DNA of 64,000 nucleotides, from positions 1 to 64,000 of the forward strand of contig DIXM01000009.1 in the NCBI GenBank assembly GCA_002436025.1, in the 5' to 3' direction. This DNA is from a candidate division Hyd24-12 bacterium UBA6080 (GTDB lineage Bacteria; Fermentibacterota; Fermentibacteria; Fermentibacterales; JCC-6). How positions within the stretch are numbered: the stretch's first letter is position 1; every line of letters begins with the position of its first letter. Below the pieces are notes generated by a model. The model was not told where the DNA came from, searched no databases, and worked only from the letters and a program-made list of their open reading frames with translations. A program made the translations under genes and the position numbers. This document shows, piece by piece, positions 1 through 8,027 of this stretch.

Positions 1-271
1 TTCACAGAAAATTCGGGGCTTGACCCAGGTAAGTTGATTAACATTTAGCAGTACTGTGATTGAAATAGGATAAGTTGTATGATATAGAATAAAAAACTAT
101 CCATCACTCATATGAGTTTTGACAGTTATGTATACTTCTGTTTGGAAAGGGGGCTTCTAAGGAAACCTGTCGTTGGATGGCTGTGCAACCCACGGCTCGA
201 CGCGCTCCGCAGTCTTCATCAGCAATGTTGCCTGCAAACCGGGAGATTCTGGGCATTGTACAGGAGGAAGA

Positions 272-865
272 TTGGACAACAACGAAAAGGATTTATCCCT
301 TGGCGCCAGCACTCCGCATGGTGCAAGTATTGAACGCTACATTCGTACCGTAATCAACCTTCGATTGAAAGCAACCCGAGAGCGAACGCTCCAAGACCGC
401 ATCGCGGACGCCATCACGAGCTTCTCCGGCCGGATGCTGTTTGTCTACGTACACATCGCCTGGTTCATCATCTGGCTTATCCTGAACACCGGCCAGGTTG
501 GAATCCGTCCTTTCGATCCATTTCCATATGGTCTCCTCACTATGATTGTCTCTTTAGAGGCAATTTTCCTCTCTACATTCGTTCTGATAAGTCAGAATCG
601 TATGAGCGTACGGGCAGAACACCGTGCCGACCTCGACCTGCATATCAACCTTCTCGCAGAATACGAATTGACGAAGGTTCTACAGATGCTTGACACCCTC
701 CAGCGGAAACTGGGTGTTGAGAACGATCAGGACACAGAACTGACCGAACTCGAAAACGAGACCATGCCCGAACAGGTACTGGCTGAGATTGAGCGCCTTC
801 AGCAGCGAATTCTCAAGCCGTTAAAACCGTCCGGACAAAAGGAGGCCGGTCCTGTATCTCCCTGA
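272..865 (+). CDS. DUF1003 family membrane protein
   Basis: Small membrane protein of the DUF1003 family, of unknown biochemical role. After a short polar N-terminus it has the family block RTLQDRIADAITSFSGRM, then two hydrophobic segments separated by a short loop (MLFVYVHIAWFIIWLIL, and LLTMIVSLEAIFLSTFVLI followed by SQNRMS), then the charged helical tail with 'RAEHRADLDLHINLLAE', which is typical of the family. I chose the TTG at 272 because an AGGAGG lies at 262-267; the frame is open upstream to an ATG at 173, but that adds residues that look non-coding. The roughly 270 bases before it are AT-rich with no other gene; they include a 12-bp palindrome at 106-117. Downstream an inverted repeat (880-888 with 926-934) may end the transcript. 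Confidence 0.75.
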   Translation: MDNNEKDLSLGASTPHGASIERYIRTVINLRLKATRERTLQDRIADAITSFSGRMLFVYVHIAWFIIWLILNTGQVGIRPFDPFPYGLLTMIVSLEAIFLSTFVLISQNRMSVRAEHRADLDLHINLLAEYELTKVLQMLDTLQRKLGVENDQDTELTELENETMPEQVLAEIERLQQRILKPLKPSGQKEAGPVSP

Positions 866-1018
866 CAACTCGCTTGATTTGACAGGGCGGTCTGGTATTC
901 GGTGAACCCGTATGCCCTGCTATATGCCCTGTCATGTGTGGTGTTGTCCGCATACGCCGGGTAAACTGTTCAACACCATGGCATGGGTCATCAACTAACA
1001 GCTTCAGGAACGTCGAGA

Positions 1019-1078
1019 ACTACAGATTGCGTGTCAAATCGCTATGTGCCTGGGATCGGGGGGTGCCCCCCTTAATGG
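1019..1078 (-). repeat. G-hairpin repeat element, copy 1, downstream of tRNA-Ser
   Basis: Read on the minus strand this segment runs CACCATT, then a GGGGGGCACCCCCC hairpin, then GATCCCAGGCACATAGCG and TTTGAC. The same order, with few differences, recurs after tRNA-Asp at about 12680-12740, and in a weaker form at 18140-18197. It lies just 3' of tRNA-Ser, so it may serve as a terminator, but there is no clear U-tract. I infer a small repeated intergenic element tied to tRNA 3' flanks. Confidence 0.6.
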
Positions 1079-1110
1079 TGATGAGCCTATCCGGTGGCAT
1101 GTACTGATCC

Positions 1111-1199
1111 TGGCGGAGGAGGTGGGATTCGAACCCACGGACCCCAAAGGAGTCAACGGTTTTCGAGACCGTCCCATTCAACCGCTCTGGCACCCCTCC
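1111..1199 (-). tRNA. tRNA-Ser (anticodon CGA)
   Basis: On the minus strand the gene starts GGAGGGG and ends CTCCTCC-G-CCA, so the acceptor stem pairs fully with one G-U and CCA is encoded. The anticodon stem ACGGT/ACCGT encloses loop CTCGAAA, giving anticodon CGA, which reads UCG. A long variable arm before the GTGGG-TTCGAAT-CCCAC T-arm and the 89-nt length are right for serine. A weak promoter (TTGGCT, then TATTAT) can be seen on the minus strand around 1210-1240. Confidence 0.95.
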
Positions 1200-1290
1200 G
1201 CCGGGAGGCTTACTATAATAACCGGCCCTGCGGAATCACAGCCAATCCCCGCCCTGACATCATGATCTCCCGGATGCATGTGAACGGACA

Positions 1291-1323
1291 TTCTGCACTT
1301 CTGCATTACGCAGAAGTGCAGAA
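1291..1323. terminator. 14-bp perfect inverted repeat, probable terminator
   Basis: TTCTGCACTTCTGC, spacer ATTAC, then GCAGAAGTGCAGAA form a perfect 14-bp hairpin directly after the stop of the cupin gene (minus strand) and upstream of tRNA-Ser. No long U-run follows on either strand, so its role as an intrinsic terminator is inferred from position and stability. Confidence 0.5.
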
Positions 1324-1329
1324 AAGCCG

Positions 1330-1689
1330 CTACTTCTCCCCCCGGCTCACGGGGATCACTGCCAGAAGAACCAGCTCCCCCGAGCCTGTATTCACGAGTT
1401 CATGCCCCTCCCCACTTCTCGTGAGTATGGCAGAACCGGGCAAGACATCCCGGACTTCCCCCCCATCCCTCACCTTTCCGCTTCCGGAGAGTATGTAGTA
1501 AAGCTCGTCCTCGCCCCGGTGAACATGGGGGCCGATGGAGCCACCGGCCGGAATCGTTATCCTGGCGCACAGCCTGACATTTATGCCGGCGCTGAAATCG
1601 CCTGGTGCGAAGAGGCTTTCGATGACAGCCTCGCCCTCGCCTTCGAAAAGCCGCTTGCGTGAGACCTCGGGTTCAAGTGCGATCTTCAC
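1330..1689 (-). CDS. Cupin-domain protein
   Basis: Single-domain cupin of 119 residues. The first cupin motif is visible as GPHVHRGEDELYYILSGSG (H, H and E metal ligands), and the second as GEGHELVNTGSGEL. Such small beta-barrels bind a metal and serve as sugar or amino-acid isomerases, dioxygenase-like enzymes or sensors; nothing here fixes the substrate. Translation probably starts at GTG 1689, as no ATG lies nearby; the ribosome site GGGTGA is weak. It stands alone: tRNA-Ser lies downstream on the same strand and the ferredoxin operon starts divergently about 150 bases away. Confidence 0.8.
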   Translation of the reverse strand: MKIALEPEVSRKRLFEGEGEAVIESLFAPGDFSAGINVRLCARITIPAGGSIGPHVHRGEDELYYILSGSGKVRDGGEVRDVLPGSAILTRSGEGHELVNTGSGELVLLAVIPVSRGEK

Positions 1690-1843
1690 GGATCACCCGC
1701 TTCCTGTTGTTTCCAGAAACCTTGCCTTAGGTTCCGTTCCATTAGATAGTATACAAGTTCAGTGGTTTCCACCGGGAACCCGAACGCATGAGGCAATACT
1801 AGCATCATTTTGAACGATACATCCGTTGAAACGGAGGGCGATA

Positions 1844-2815
1844 ATGCTCAAGGGATTTGTTGTGACCCTGACTGTGGCTCTGGCGGTCATGGCTGCCTGC
1901 CTCACCGAGACCCCCCGCCCCATGGCGCCGGCGGCGGTTCAACCCGGAGCCGTGCTTGTGGACACAGGCTTCACGGCCATGTCCCCCGAACTTGGCTCGT
2001 TCTACACCTGGATAAAGGGTGGCGAGTACAAGGCGTTCACGGTCTCCTTCACGCCCGTCGAGGGCGCGGCGTGGTACCAGGCAAGGCTCTCCACATCGCC
2101 CATCACCATAGATAACTGGGACAACGCACTGATTGCGGGCGAGATACCCGCCCCCGCCGAGTCGGCACTGGTCTTCCTCCAGCCCCGGGTCATCTCCGAA
2201 GCCTGCATCGGGTGCGGCCTTTGCGAGGCTGCCTGTCCCATACTTCCCAGCAAGGCTATCCAGGTCGTAAACGGTCTTGCCGTGATCAACGAGGACCTCT
2301 GCGGAAGCTGCGGCCTGTGCGAAGACGCCTGCCCCGTAAACGCCATCGAGGGCGGCCGCATGGGCGAGGGCTACTACGTTGGCATCAGGGCATTTTTCAG
2401 CGACACCGAGGCATCCCAGGACATACAGGCATCGCTGGAAGCCATGCAGATCGTGACTTTCATCTACGACTCCATACCCGCCGGCGGTTGCCTGAGGTGC
2501 ATGACGAACGCTCCCGAAGGGGCGTGCACAACCTGCGCACTGCTGATGGAGTACAACGCTTCAGGTGTTTACACCGGTCCGAGCTGCCCGGTCGGCGCCA
2601 TCTGGCAGGACCTCGACAACGTCTACGGGCTGCGCGGGATGGTCTACATCGACTACGATCTTTGCATCAACTGCGGGCAGTGCTTCCTGGAGTGCTGGAA
2701 CTACAGGGACGTGATTAACCCCGACGAACTGTATCAGCACAACCAGGCCGTGAGAAGGCTTGTGCTCCCCGCGGGAACCCTGCCCGAAGTCCCACCTAAT
2801 CCAGCCCGGCGCTGA
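1844..2815 (+). CDS. Exported polyferredoxin, probable lipoprotein
   Basis: First gene of the exported ferredoxin operon, 323 residues. The N-terminus is a hydrophobic signal ending in VMAAC at residue 19, a plausible lipobox; there is no twin-arginine motif. Residues about 45-110 look like a fibronectin-type or other beta domain. Then come two classic 4Fe-4S motifs, CIGCGLCEAACP and CGSCGLCEDACP, a cysteine pair region CLRC ... CTTC ... SCP, and a last CINCGQCFLEC, enough ligands for three or four clusters. I chose ATG 1844 because GGAGG sits at 1833-1837; an in-frame ATG at 1826 has no such site. The role is inferred: an electron carrier outside the cytoplasmic membrane. Cluster loading of a Sec-exported protein would be unusual. 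Confidence 0.8.
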   Translation: MLKGFVVTLTVALAVMAACLTETPRPMAPAAVQPGAVLVDTGFTAMSPELGSFYTWIKGGEYKAFTVSFTPVEGAAWYQARLSTSPITIDNWDNALIAGEIPAPAESALVFLQPRVISEACIGCGLCEAACPILPSKAIQVVNGLAVINEDLCGSCGLCEDACPVNAIEGGRMGEGYYVGIRAFFSDTEASQDIQASLEAMQIVTFIYDSIPAGGCLRCMTNAPEGACTTCALLMEYNASGVYTGPSCPVGAIWQDLDNVYGLRGMVYIDYDLCINCGQCFLECWNYRDVINPDELYQHNQAVRRLVLPAGTLPEVPPNPARR

Positions 2816-2833
2816 CCCGGAAGGAAAGGAAGA

Positions 2834-3250
2834 ATGAAAAAGCACCCGTTCATCGTTCTTGCCATCGCAGCCGCCGCGGCTGCCGGGCTTTTTACACTGA
2901 CATGGGCGCCCGTCGAGGGTGACTTCCAGTCTCTCCGGGTCAAATCCTTCGGCCGGGTGATGGCCGAGGTTGCTCCAACGGAGTGCTCCGTGGAGCTTAA
3001 CGAAGACTACATAATAAACCCCGGGGCCTGCATAGGCTGCCAGATCTGTCTCTCCACATGCCCGGTTGGCGCCATCAGCATGACCGAAGACAACAAGGCC
3101 TGGATCGACCCCGAGAAGTGCATTCTCTGCGGTTTGTGCGTGGCTTCGTGCCCGGTGGGCGCAATAGTTACCGTCGGTGAGGAAAACCTTGAGCTTTACG
3201 GGGTGAACGAGGAAGAAATCCCGATAGAAGCCGAATTCGAGGTGAAATGA
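2834..3250 (+). CDS. Exported or membrane-anchored 2x[4Fe-4S] ferredoxin
   Basis: 138-residue ferredoxin with an Ala-rich hydrophobic N-terminus (residues 6-24) that should act as a signal peptide or anchor. Two 4Fe-4S motifs follow, CIGCQICLSTCPVGAI and CILCGLCVASCPVGAI, with the alternating spacing of bacterial dicluster ferredoxins, then an acidic tail of about 25 residues. A lone Cys at about position 52 precedes the first motif. It starts 18 bases after the previous gene and its stop overlaps the next start (ATGA), so it is in the same operon. The function is inferred as periplasmic electron transfer; the cytoplasmic alternative would leave the hydrophobic N-terminus unexplained. Confidence 0.85.
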   Translation: MKKHPFIVLAIAAAAAAGLFTLTWAPVEGDFQSLRVKSFGRVMAEVAPTECSVELNEDYIINPGACIGCQICLSTCPVGAISMTEDNKAWIDPEKCILCGLCVASCPVGAIVTVGEENLELYGVNEEEIPIEAEFEVK

Positions 3251-3480
3251 TGCGTTTCAGGGGGGGGATTCTTCTGGTTCTGTTCCTTACGGCAGCCATT
3301 GCGGTGGGTGCGGTTCGTTACTGGGTCGAGCCCGACAACTGCTCGGGCTGCGGCGACTGCTCCGGGGTCTGTCCCGTTGATGCCATCGAGATCGAGGATG
3401 GCAAATCCAGCATCGACCCGGCCAAGTGCATAGGCTGCGGGCTCTGCCAGGGGGTGTGCACCTATGACGCGATTCACTGA
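3247..3480 (+). CDS. Small exported 2x[4Fe-4S] ferredoxin
   Basis: 77 residues, essentially a signal peptide plus a dicluster ferredoxin. Residues 1-20 are hydrophobic after MMRFRGG, with likely cleavage after AVGA. The two motifs are CSGCGDCSGVCP and CIGCGLCQGVC; in the second the usual proline after the last Cys is replaced by Thr-Tyr. It overlaps the upstream stop by four bases and the downstream start by 17 bases, so the operon is translationally coupled. A full-length cytosolic ferredoxin of this type has about 55-60 residues, so nothing but the signal has been added. Confidence 0.85.
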   Translation: MMRFRGGILLVLFLTAAIAVGAVRYWVEPDNCSGCGDCSGVCPVDAIEIEDGKSSIDPAKCIGCGLCQGVCTYDAIH

Positions 3481-3706
3481 GGCACTTTTGCTTGCAGCCC
3501 TGCTGATGCTTTTGGCATGTTCGGGCCCCGTTGACAGCACCGGTCTCGTGGTGGACAACGACCTCTGCATAGGCTGCGGAGAATGCGAAAAGGTCTGCCC
3601 CTACAACGCCATCGAGGTTGTGGACGGCGATGCCGTGATCAACCCCAGCCTCTGCCGCCTCTGCTACCGCTGCGTCGAGATCTGCCCGAAGGGAGCGGTA
3701 TTCTGA
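3464..3706 (+). CDS. Ferredoxin-like lipoprotein, 2x[4Fe-4S]
   Basis: 80-residue dicluster ferredoxin with a clear lipoprotein signal: hydrophobic stretch then LLMLLACSG, with Cys at about 19 as the lipidated residue. Motifs are CIGCGECEKVCPYNAI and CRLCYRCVEICPKGAV. It is the third very small exported ferredoxin in a row; the set looks like a duplicated family with different anchors (lipid, membrane or soluble). Its stop overlaps the start of the barrel gene by one base (TGATG). I infer that it hands electrons to or from a partner at the inner or outer membrane. Confidence 0.85.
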   Translation: MTRFTEALLLAALLMLLACSGPVDSTGLVVDNDLCIGCGECEKVCPYNAIEVVDGDAVINPSLCRLCYRCVEICPKGAVF

Positions 3707-4911
3707 TGAAAACCGTCATCGTTCTGCTCTGGGGGCTTCTCGCGAGCTGCATGGCACTGGGTGTTGAAGAGTACGCCCGCGTATCAGTGGCAAGTGACAG
3801 CGTGAATTACGGGGGCGGCGCCTACCTCGACGCTTCCGCGGGAGTCCGGTTGTTCCAGGGCCCGTGGCGCTTTTCTCTCGACCAGACTTACAGGAAGGCA
3901 TCGGAAGACAACGCTGCGCTTCCGCGCTTTTCACGTAACCGCTCCGAGACAACGCTTACTGTTTGCTATCGCGCAGGCGGTCTCACCGTTCGGCCGGATT
4001 TCCGCTTCACCACGGACTTCGACAGCTCGGGCGTCGTCCTTCCCCGCTCCGAGGGTATCGGCGAGCGCACAAGCTCGGTGCGCCCCGGGCTCAACCTTGG
4101 CTGGGAAATTCCCGGAACAGTCAAGCTGAGCGCCTTCGGCCGCTACTGGGACCGTGGCGTGTCCGACCAGTATGACCAGGACCTCTCCTGGGCCGAAACC
4201 AGGGCCGGAGGCGGAGCCGTCTGGTACACTCCAGTCGGGATCGACCTTGGGGTCAGCGGCATGAGCCACAACACCTCGATCGACGGGGCGTATTTCGACG
4301 AGACCTACAGCCGGGTGAACTTTGCGGCCAGCCTTGCCCCCCGGACACTGCCGACCCGCACACAGGTCATGGCCGACATCGCATGGTCTGTTCAGGGCGG
4401 CGACGACCACAACGGTGTTCCGCTTCCGGAACGGGCCACCGCAAGGGTAAGGGCCGTTCAGACACTTGCCCGCAACCTCACATTCAACTTCACGGTGTGC
4501 CAAACCATCGACTTCGATGAGGACGTAACAAGGCTCGCGGCCTACCAGGCCGGCGCAAGGCTCAGGTACGCCTTCACCGGATGGGGCGAACACCCCTCCA
4601 GCGTCAGCCTTTACGGCCAGGGCACAGAAAGCTCCATCAGCACCCGGTTCGGTGAGTTGGAAACCCGTGTTGGCGTTTACCGCGGTCTTTCGGTTCTTGT
4701 GAACGGAAGGATATGGGAGGGACCCAGCAGCATCTCCGGCACGGGAGGCACGCGCAGGCGTGAAACCTACGGGGGCGGTCTGGAATACAGGATGAAGAAC
4801 GGTCTGTCCGCATGGTTCCTCATCCGCCGCCAGGCCTCCGAACTGGAGTATACCGAAGTCTGGAACTCCTTTCAGGGCGGTTTGGCCTTCTACCCTGCGG
4901 CCCACATTTAG
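3706..4911 (+). CDS. Predicted outer-membrane beta-barrel protein
   Basis: 401 residues, starting at ATG 3706 inside the previous stop. After a signal peptide (cleavage near the Ala-Leu-Gly of SCMALG) the chain is made of alternating polar and hydrophobic short strands with many aromatic girdle residues and Gly/Arg turns, the pattern of an outer-membrane barrel of roughly 16 strands or more. I cannot assign it to a named porin family. It is translationally coupled to the exported ferredoxins. By analogy with porin-cytochrome conduits (MtrB type), a barrel next to periplasmic redox carriers suggests an electron conduit; that is inference, and no haem motifs are present. It could instead be a simple channel or scaffold. 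Confidence 0.7.
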   Translation: MKTVIVLLWGLLASCMALGVEEYARVSVASDSVNYGGGAYLDASAGVRLFQGPWRFSLDQTYRKASEDNAALPRFSRNRSETTLTVCYRAGGLTVRPDFRFTTDFDSSGVVLPRSEGIGERTSSVRPGLNLGWEIPGTVKLSAFGRYWDRGVSDQYDQDLSWAETRAGGGAVWYTPVGIDLGVSGMSHNTSIDGAYFDETYSRVNFAASLAPRTLPTRTQVMADIAWSVQGGDDHNGVPLPERATARVRAVQTLARNLTFNFTVCQTIDFDEDVTRLAAYQAGARLRYAFTGWGEHPSSVSLYGQGTESSISTRFGELETRVGVYRGLSVLVNGRIWEGPSSISGTGGTRRRETYGGGLEYRMKNGLSAWFLIRRQASELEYTEVWNSFQGGLAFYPAAHI

Positions 4912-4935
4912 GCTGAAACCCGGAAAGGGGAGACA

Positions 4936-6042
4936 GTGGCGCTTGCTGAAGGGCTGAGCCTCGGGCTCGCCACGGGTGTTTCCTGCCTTGCCTCCTGCGG
5001 GCCGGTCTACGCGGCATATCTTTTCAGCGAGAAGAGAAGCGGCAGGCAGTCGCTTCTTGTACTTCTCACCCTGAACCTTGGAAGGTTCGCGGCCTACGTC
5101 TGCTTCGGGGCGATCATAGGCATGCTGGGGGGGAGCATTCCCTCCAGTATCAGGATCCCCCTCTCCTTCGCTGGTTACATTCTTTTCAGCGTTTTCCTTC
5201 TCGTAAGCACGCTCAGGGTCAACAAGAAGTGCGGGGGCTGCGGAGTGTCCCGGTGGACGAAGTTCACGGGCAGCCCCTTCCTTCTTGGCATACTGACAGG
5301 TTTCTCCCTCTGCCCCGCGTTCCTCATCGCCCTCACAAGCGCGTTCGATGCGGGGGGAGCCCTGAACGGCGCCCTCCTCTTCGCGGGGTTCTTCTTCGGC
5401 ACCACGGTCTACATGCTTCCCCTTTCCATTGCCGGGCTCTTCACTGCCCGGAGGTGGTTCACCGTTGCCGCCCGCATCCTTGCCGTGTTCGTTGCCGTCT
5501 ACTTCATGGTGATCGGTGTCAGGGGGCTTGCGGGGTATTACAGGGCACCAGTCGATCCCAGACAGGTTAGTACCACCGAAGACACCGGTGTGTGGAACGC
5601 CATGAGCCAGGACTCGCTGTACCTTCTGGTTTTTACGGACATGACCGGTGACAGGGGCCTCGACCTGGCTGCCGACCTCACAGGCGCCGAAATGCCCCCC
5701 CTTGTGGTGATCGAATCCGACTCGACCCATTGGGGAGAAGCCATTGAGAGAATACCCGAGCTTTCGGGCGTTATAGGACCCTGGTGGTTCGACGCCAGAT
5801 CGGACGCGGTGCTGTCACAGTGGCAGCAGCTCGCGGTGACCGCGGCAGATGCCAGAAGGTTCAGGATGTTTGCTGTGGCATACGAACCGTACGACCGGGA
5901 AAGGGCGGGCATAGTCTTCCAGTACATGAGCGGTTTCGGTTACAGGTGCGAGCCCGACTCCGGGTTCAGCTTCCTTGTAAGGGCCGACCTCGAATGCGTT
6001 TCATCAGACTGTTCGACCTGCCCTGCCCTCGGGAACTATTAG
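4936..6042 (+). CDS. DsbD/CcdA- or TauE-like multi-spanning redox membrane protein
   Basis: 368 residues from GTG 4936 (AAAGGGGAG upstream). The N-terminal half has about six membrane segments. A conserved start GLATGVSCLASCGP carries cysteines at 17 and 21, and a matching GILTGFSLCP occurs in the second half, the internal repeat expected of DsbD transmembrane, UreH-like or sulfite-exporter (SafE) folds. A loop holds KKCGGCG. The C-terminal 150 residues are soluble, without a thioredoxin CxxC, and end in ECVSSDCSTCP. Last gene of the operon, 24 bases after the barrel gene. A role in passing reductant across the inner membrane is inferred from cysteines and context. Its stop overlaps that of the convergent transporter. 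Confidence 0.7.
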   Translation: MALAEGLSLGLATGVSCLASCGPVYAAYLFSEKRSGRQSLLVLLTLNLGRFAAYVCFGAIIGMLGGSIPSSIRIPLSFAGYILFSVFLLVSTLRVNKKCGGCGVSRWTKFTGSPFLLGILTGFSLCPAFLIALTSAFDAGGALNGALLFAGFFFGTTVYMLPLSIAGLFTARRWFTVAARILAVFVAVYFMVIGVRGLAGYYRAPVDPRQVSTTEDTGVWNAMSQDSLYLLVFTDMTGDRGLDLAADLTGAEMPPLVVIESDSTHWGEAIERIPELSGVIGPWWFDARSDAVLSQWQQLAVTAADARRFRMFAVAYEPYDRERAGIVFQYMSGFGYRCEPDSGFSFLVRADLECVSSDCSTCPALGNY

Positions 6043-7943
6043 TCCTTCCAGACACCTTTCCTGGAAGCCAGCATGTCACCGGCAATCGGCAGGATCAGAA
6101 CCACCAGCCAACCCAGAAGGAAGTCCTGGCTCCTGAGGCCGAAGTTGCCGTAGGCTGAAACTCCCCTGGCCTGGATCTCGCTTGCCAGCATCCAGAGCAT
6201 TCCCATGGGTATGATCCACCTTACGCTTGTGTTCCACCACCATCCGATGCGCATGTTCGAGTTCGAATTGATGTAGGTCCGCATCTTCTCTGCGGGGAAA
6301 GCCCACCCGACGATCAGGAGCTGACCCAGAACAACAAGCACCAGGGCAACGCTGTTCATGAAATGGTCAACGATGTCCAGAATGTAGAGCCCGGCGCCCG
6401 TCAGCATGGGCAGACCCAGAAGGAACGCCGCCCCGCCCACGATCAGGTTGACCCGTTTGTGGGAGAGCCCCCACTTGTCCTTCAGGGAAGCGGTAACCCC
6501 CTCTACGAGACTGAATGCAGAATCAACGGCCAGGGTCAGCAGCATGATGAAGAAGAGAACGCCGAAGAAAGCCGCCCCCGGAAGGCTGGAGATGATGTGC
6601 GGGTATGCGACGAAAGCAAGGCCTGGTCCGGACTTCACGACCTCGCTTACGGGAACTCCCAGACGCGCCGTCTGAAACCCCAGTGCACTGAAGACCGCGA
6701 TCCCCCCGTAGAAGGCGGTCAACGCATCGGCAATCCCTATGATGAAGGCGCTTCCCGCAATGTTGACCTTCTTGGGCAGGAAGCTTCCGTAGGCGATCAT
6801 CACTCCGAACCCCACACTGAGGCTGAAGAAAACCTGCGTCAGGGCAGCCAGCCAGATGTCGCCGCTGAGAAGCCGGGCCCAGTCCGGCGTGAGGTAATAG
6901 GAAAGCCCCACTGCCGCTCCCGGAAGTGTGACCCCCCGGATCATGAATACAAGAAGAAGCACCCACGGTATGATGACCGTGTAGTAGACGACCCGGCCCA
7001 CTGTCTTGGTGCCCTTCCAGATGCTGGCGATGATCCACACCCATGATATCGTGAAGCCTATGAGAAGGGGCCAGCGGAAGGTGCCAAGGTCCCACGGTGA
7101 AGAAGTCAGCCCGAGGAACCGGTTGTAGAAGAAATCCCCGGGCGAGCCCATGAAGGTGCTGGCTTCGTCCACGTTGTCAAACCCGTAGAGAACGCCGTCG
7201 TAGGCAATAAGTATTGTGGAAATGTTCCTCACGAACCCCTCGGAGCCGTCAATCGGAGAAGTGAAGGGCCTGCCCAGAATGTCGGCGGGTATTCGATCAA
7301 GGATCGCGGTCTTACTGCCGCCCGGAATTGAAAGGGCGCAGCTTTCATCGGCATAGGGATTACGGGAAAAAGCCTCCGCCTGGGTCCGGGACGGAAAACC
7401 GTAGACCACGCCTTCGTGTTCCACCAGGGTGGTGGGTTCCGCGGTCACAACGCCTGATACACGGTTCACCGGCGAGACGTAGGGCGTTCCCCCCATCTCC
7501 GCAGGCACCGGGGTGAGAACTTCCATGTCCGCAAGATCCGTTGGCATAAGAGCAACCGTGGGGTCTGCATAAAGCCCGGGTTCCTGCCTCCACCCCTGTG
7601 TCGCTGCCTCGTAGGTGTAGTTTACGCACCAGCCCATGATTATGGCGTAGTAAACAACGATCACGAAGGAGAGCAGCGCCGCCATCCACCCAAACCACTC
7701 CAGTGACGGCTTGATGCCCCTGAATGCTCCGGGAGCGGCCTGCCTGTACCTGTGCCCCAAACCGAACTCAAGCATCAGAACGGGAATGCCGGCGATGAAA
7801 AGGCACGCGAAGTAGGCGACAAGAAAAGCTCCACCGCCGTTTGCGTAAGCGATGTACGGAAATCTCCAGATGTTGCCGAGCCCGATGGCGCTTCCGATTG
7901 CCGCCAGAATGAAGGCCCGTCTGCTTCCCCAGGTCTCCCTCAT
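6039..7943 (-). CDS. Sodium-dependent NSS/SNF-family transporter with tandem YHS-like insert
   Basis: 634-residue sodium:neurotransmitter symporter, which takes up amino acids or similar amines with Na+. The family start is clear: RRAFILAAIGSAIGLGNIWRFPY, which contains the sodium and substrate site of TM1. Start ATG 7943 follows a GGGGGGA ribosome site; the frame is open to 8006 but those residues are not family-like. Unusually, the extracellular loop between TM3 and TM4 (residues about 120-275) is swollen by two related 45-residue units at about 152-197 and 224-270. Each has G-x-P-[YF]-x-S-P and ends in G-V-x-Y-G-F, like YHS domains but without cysteines. Bacterial members usually have about 440-510 residues, so the extra length is mostly this insert. 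Confidence 0.9.
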   Translation of the reverse strand: MRETWGSRRAFILAAIGSAIGLGNIWRFPYIAYANGGGAFLVAYFACLFIAGIPVLMLEFGLGHRYRQAAPGAFRGIKPSLEWFGWMAALLSFVIVVYYAIIMGWCVNYTYEAATQGWRQEPGLYADPTVALMPTDLADMEVLTPVPAEMGGTPYVSPVNRVSGVVTAEPTTLVEHEGVVYGFPSRTQAEAFSRNPYADESCALSIPGGSKTAILDRIPADILGRPFTSPIDGSEGFVRNISTILIAYDGVLYGFDNVDEASTFMGSPGDFFYNRFLGLTSSPWDLGTFRWPLLIGFTISWVWIIASIWKGTKTVGRVVYYTVIIPWVLLLVFMIRGVTLPGAAVGLSYYLTPDWARLLSGDIWLAALTQVFFSLSVGFGVMIAYGSFLPKKVNIAGSAFIIGIADALTAFYGGIAVFSALGFQTARLGVPVSEVVKSGPGLAFVAYPHIISSLPGAAFFGVLFFIMLLTLAVDSAFSLVEGVTASLKDKWGLSHKRVNLIVGGAAFLLGLPMLTGAGLYILDIVDHFMNSVALVLVVLGQLLIVGWAFPAEKMRTYINSNSNMRIGWWWNTSVRWIIPMGMLWMLASEIQARGVSAYGNFGLRSQDFLLGWLVVLILPIAGDMLASRKGVWKD

Positions 7944-8027
7944 GGTTCCCCCCTTTGAAGTGACGCCACAGGCCCATGAATTAGCAAATCCTTCGGCGGG
8001 GGTCAAGAGGTAAACACTGAGCTCAGG

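Noticed and set aside
3931..5730. 599-codon open frame on the minus strand opposite the barrel and DsbD-like genes
   Set aside because: It is rich in Gly, Pro, Arg and Glu with no domain pattern and mirrors the codon bias of the two plus-strand genes, which have ribosome sites, signals and folds.
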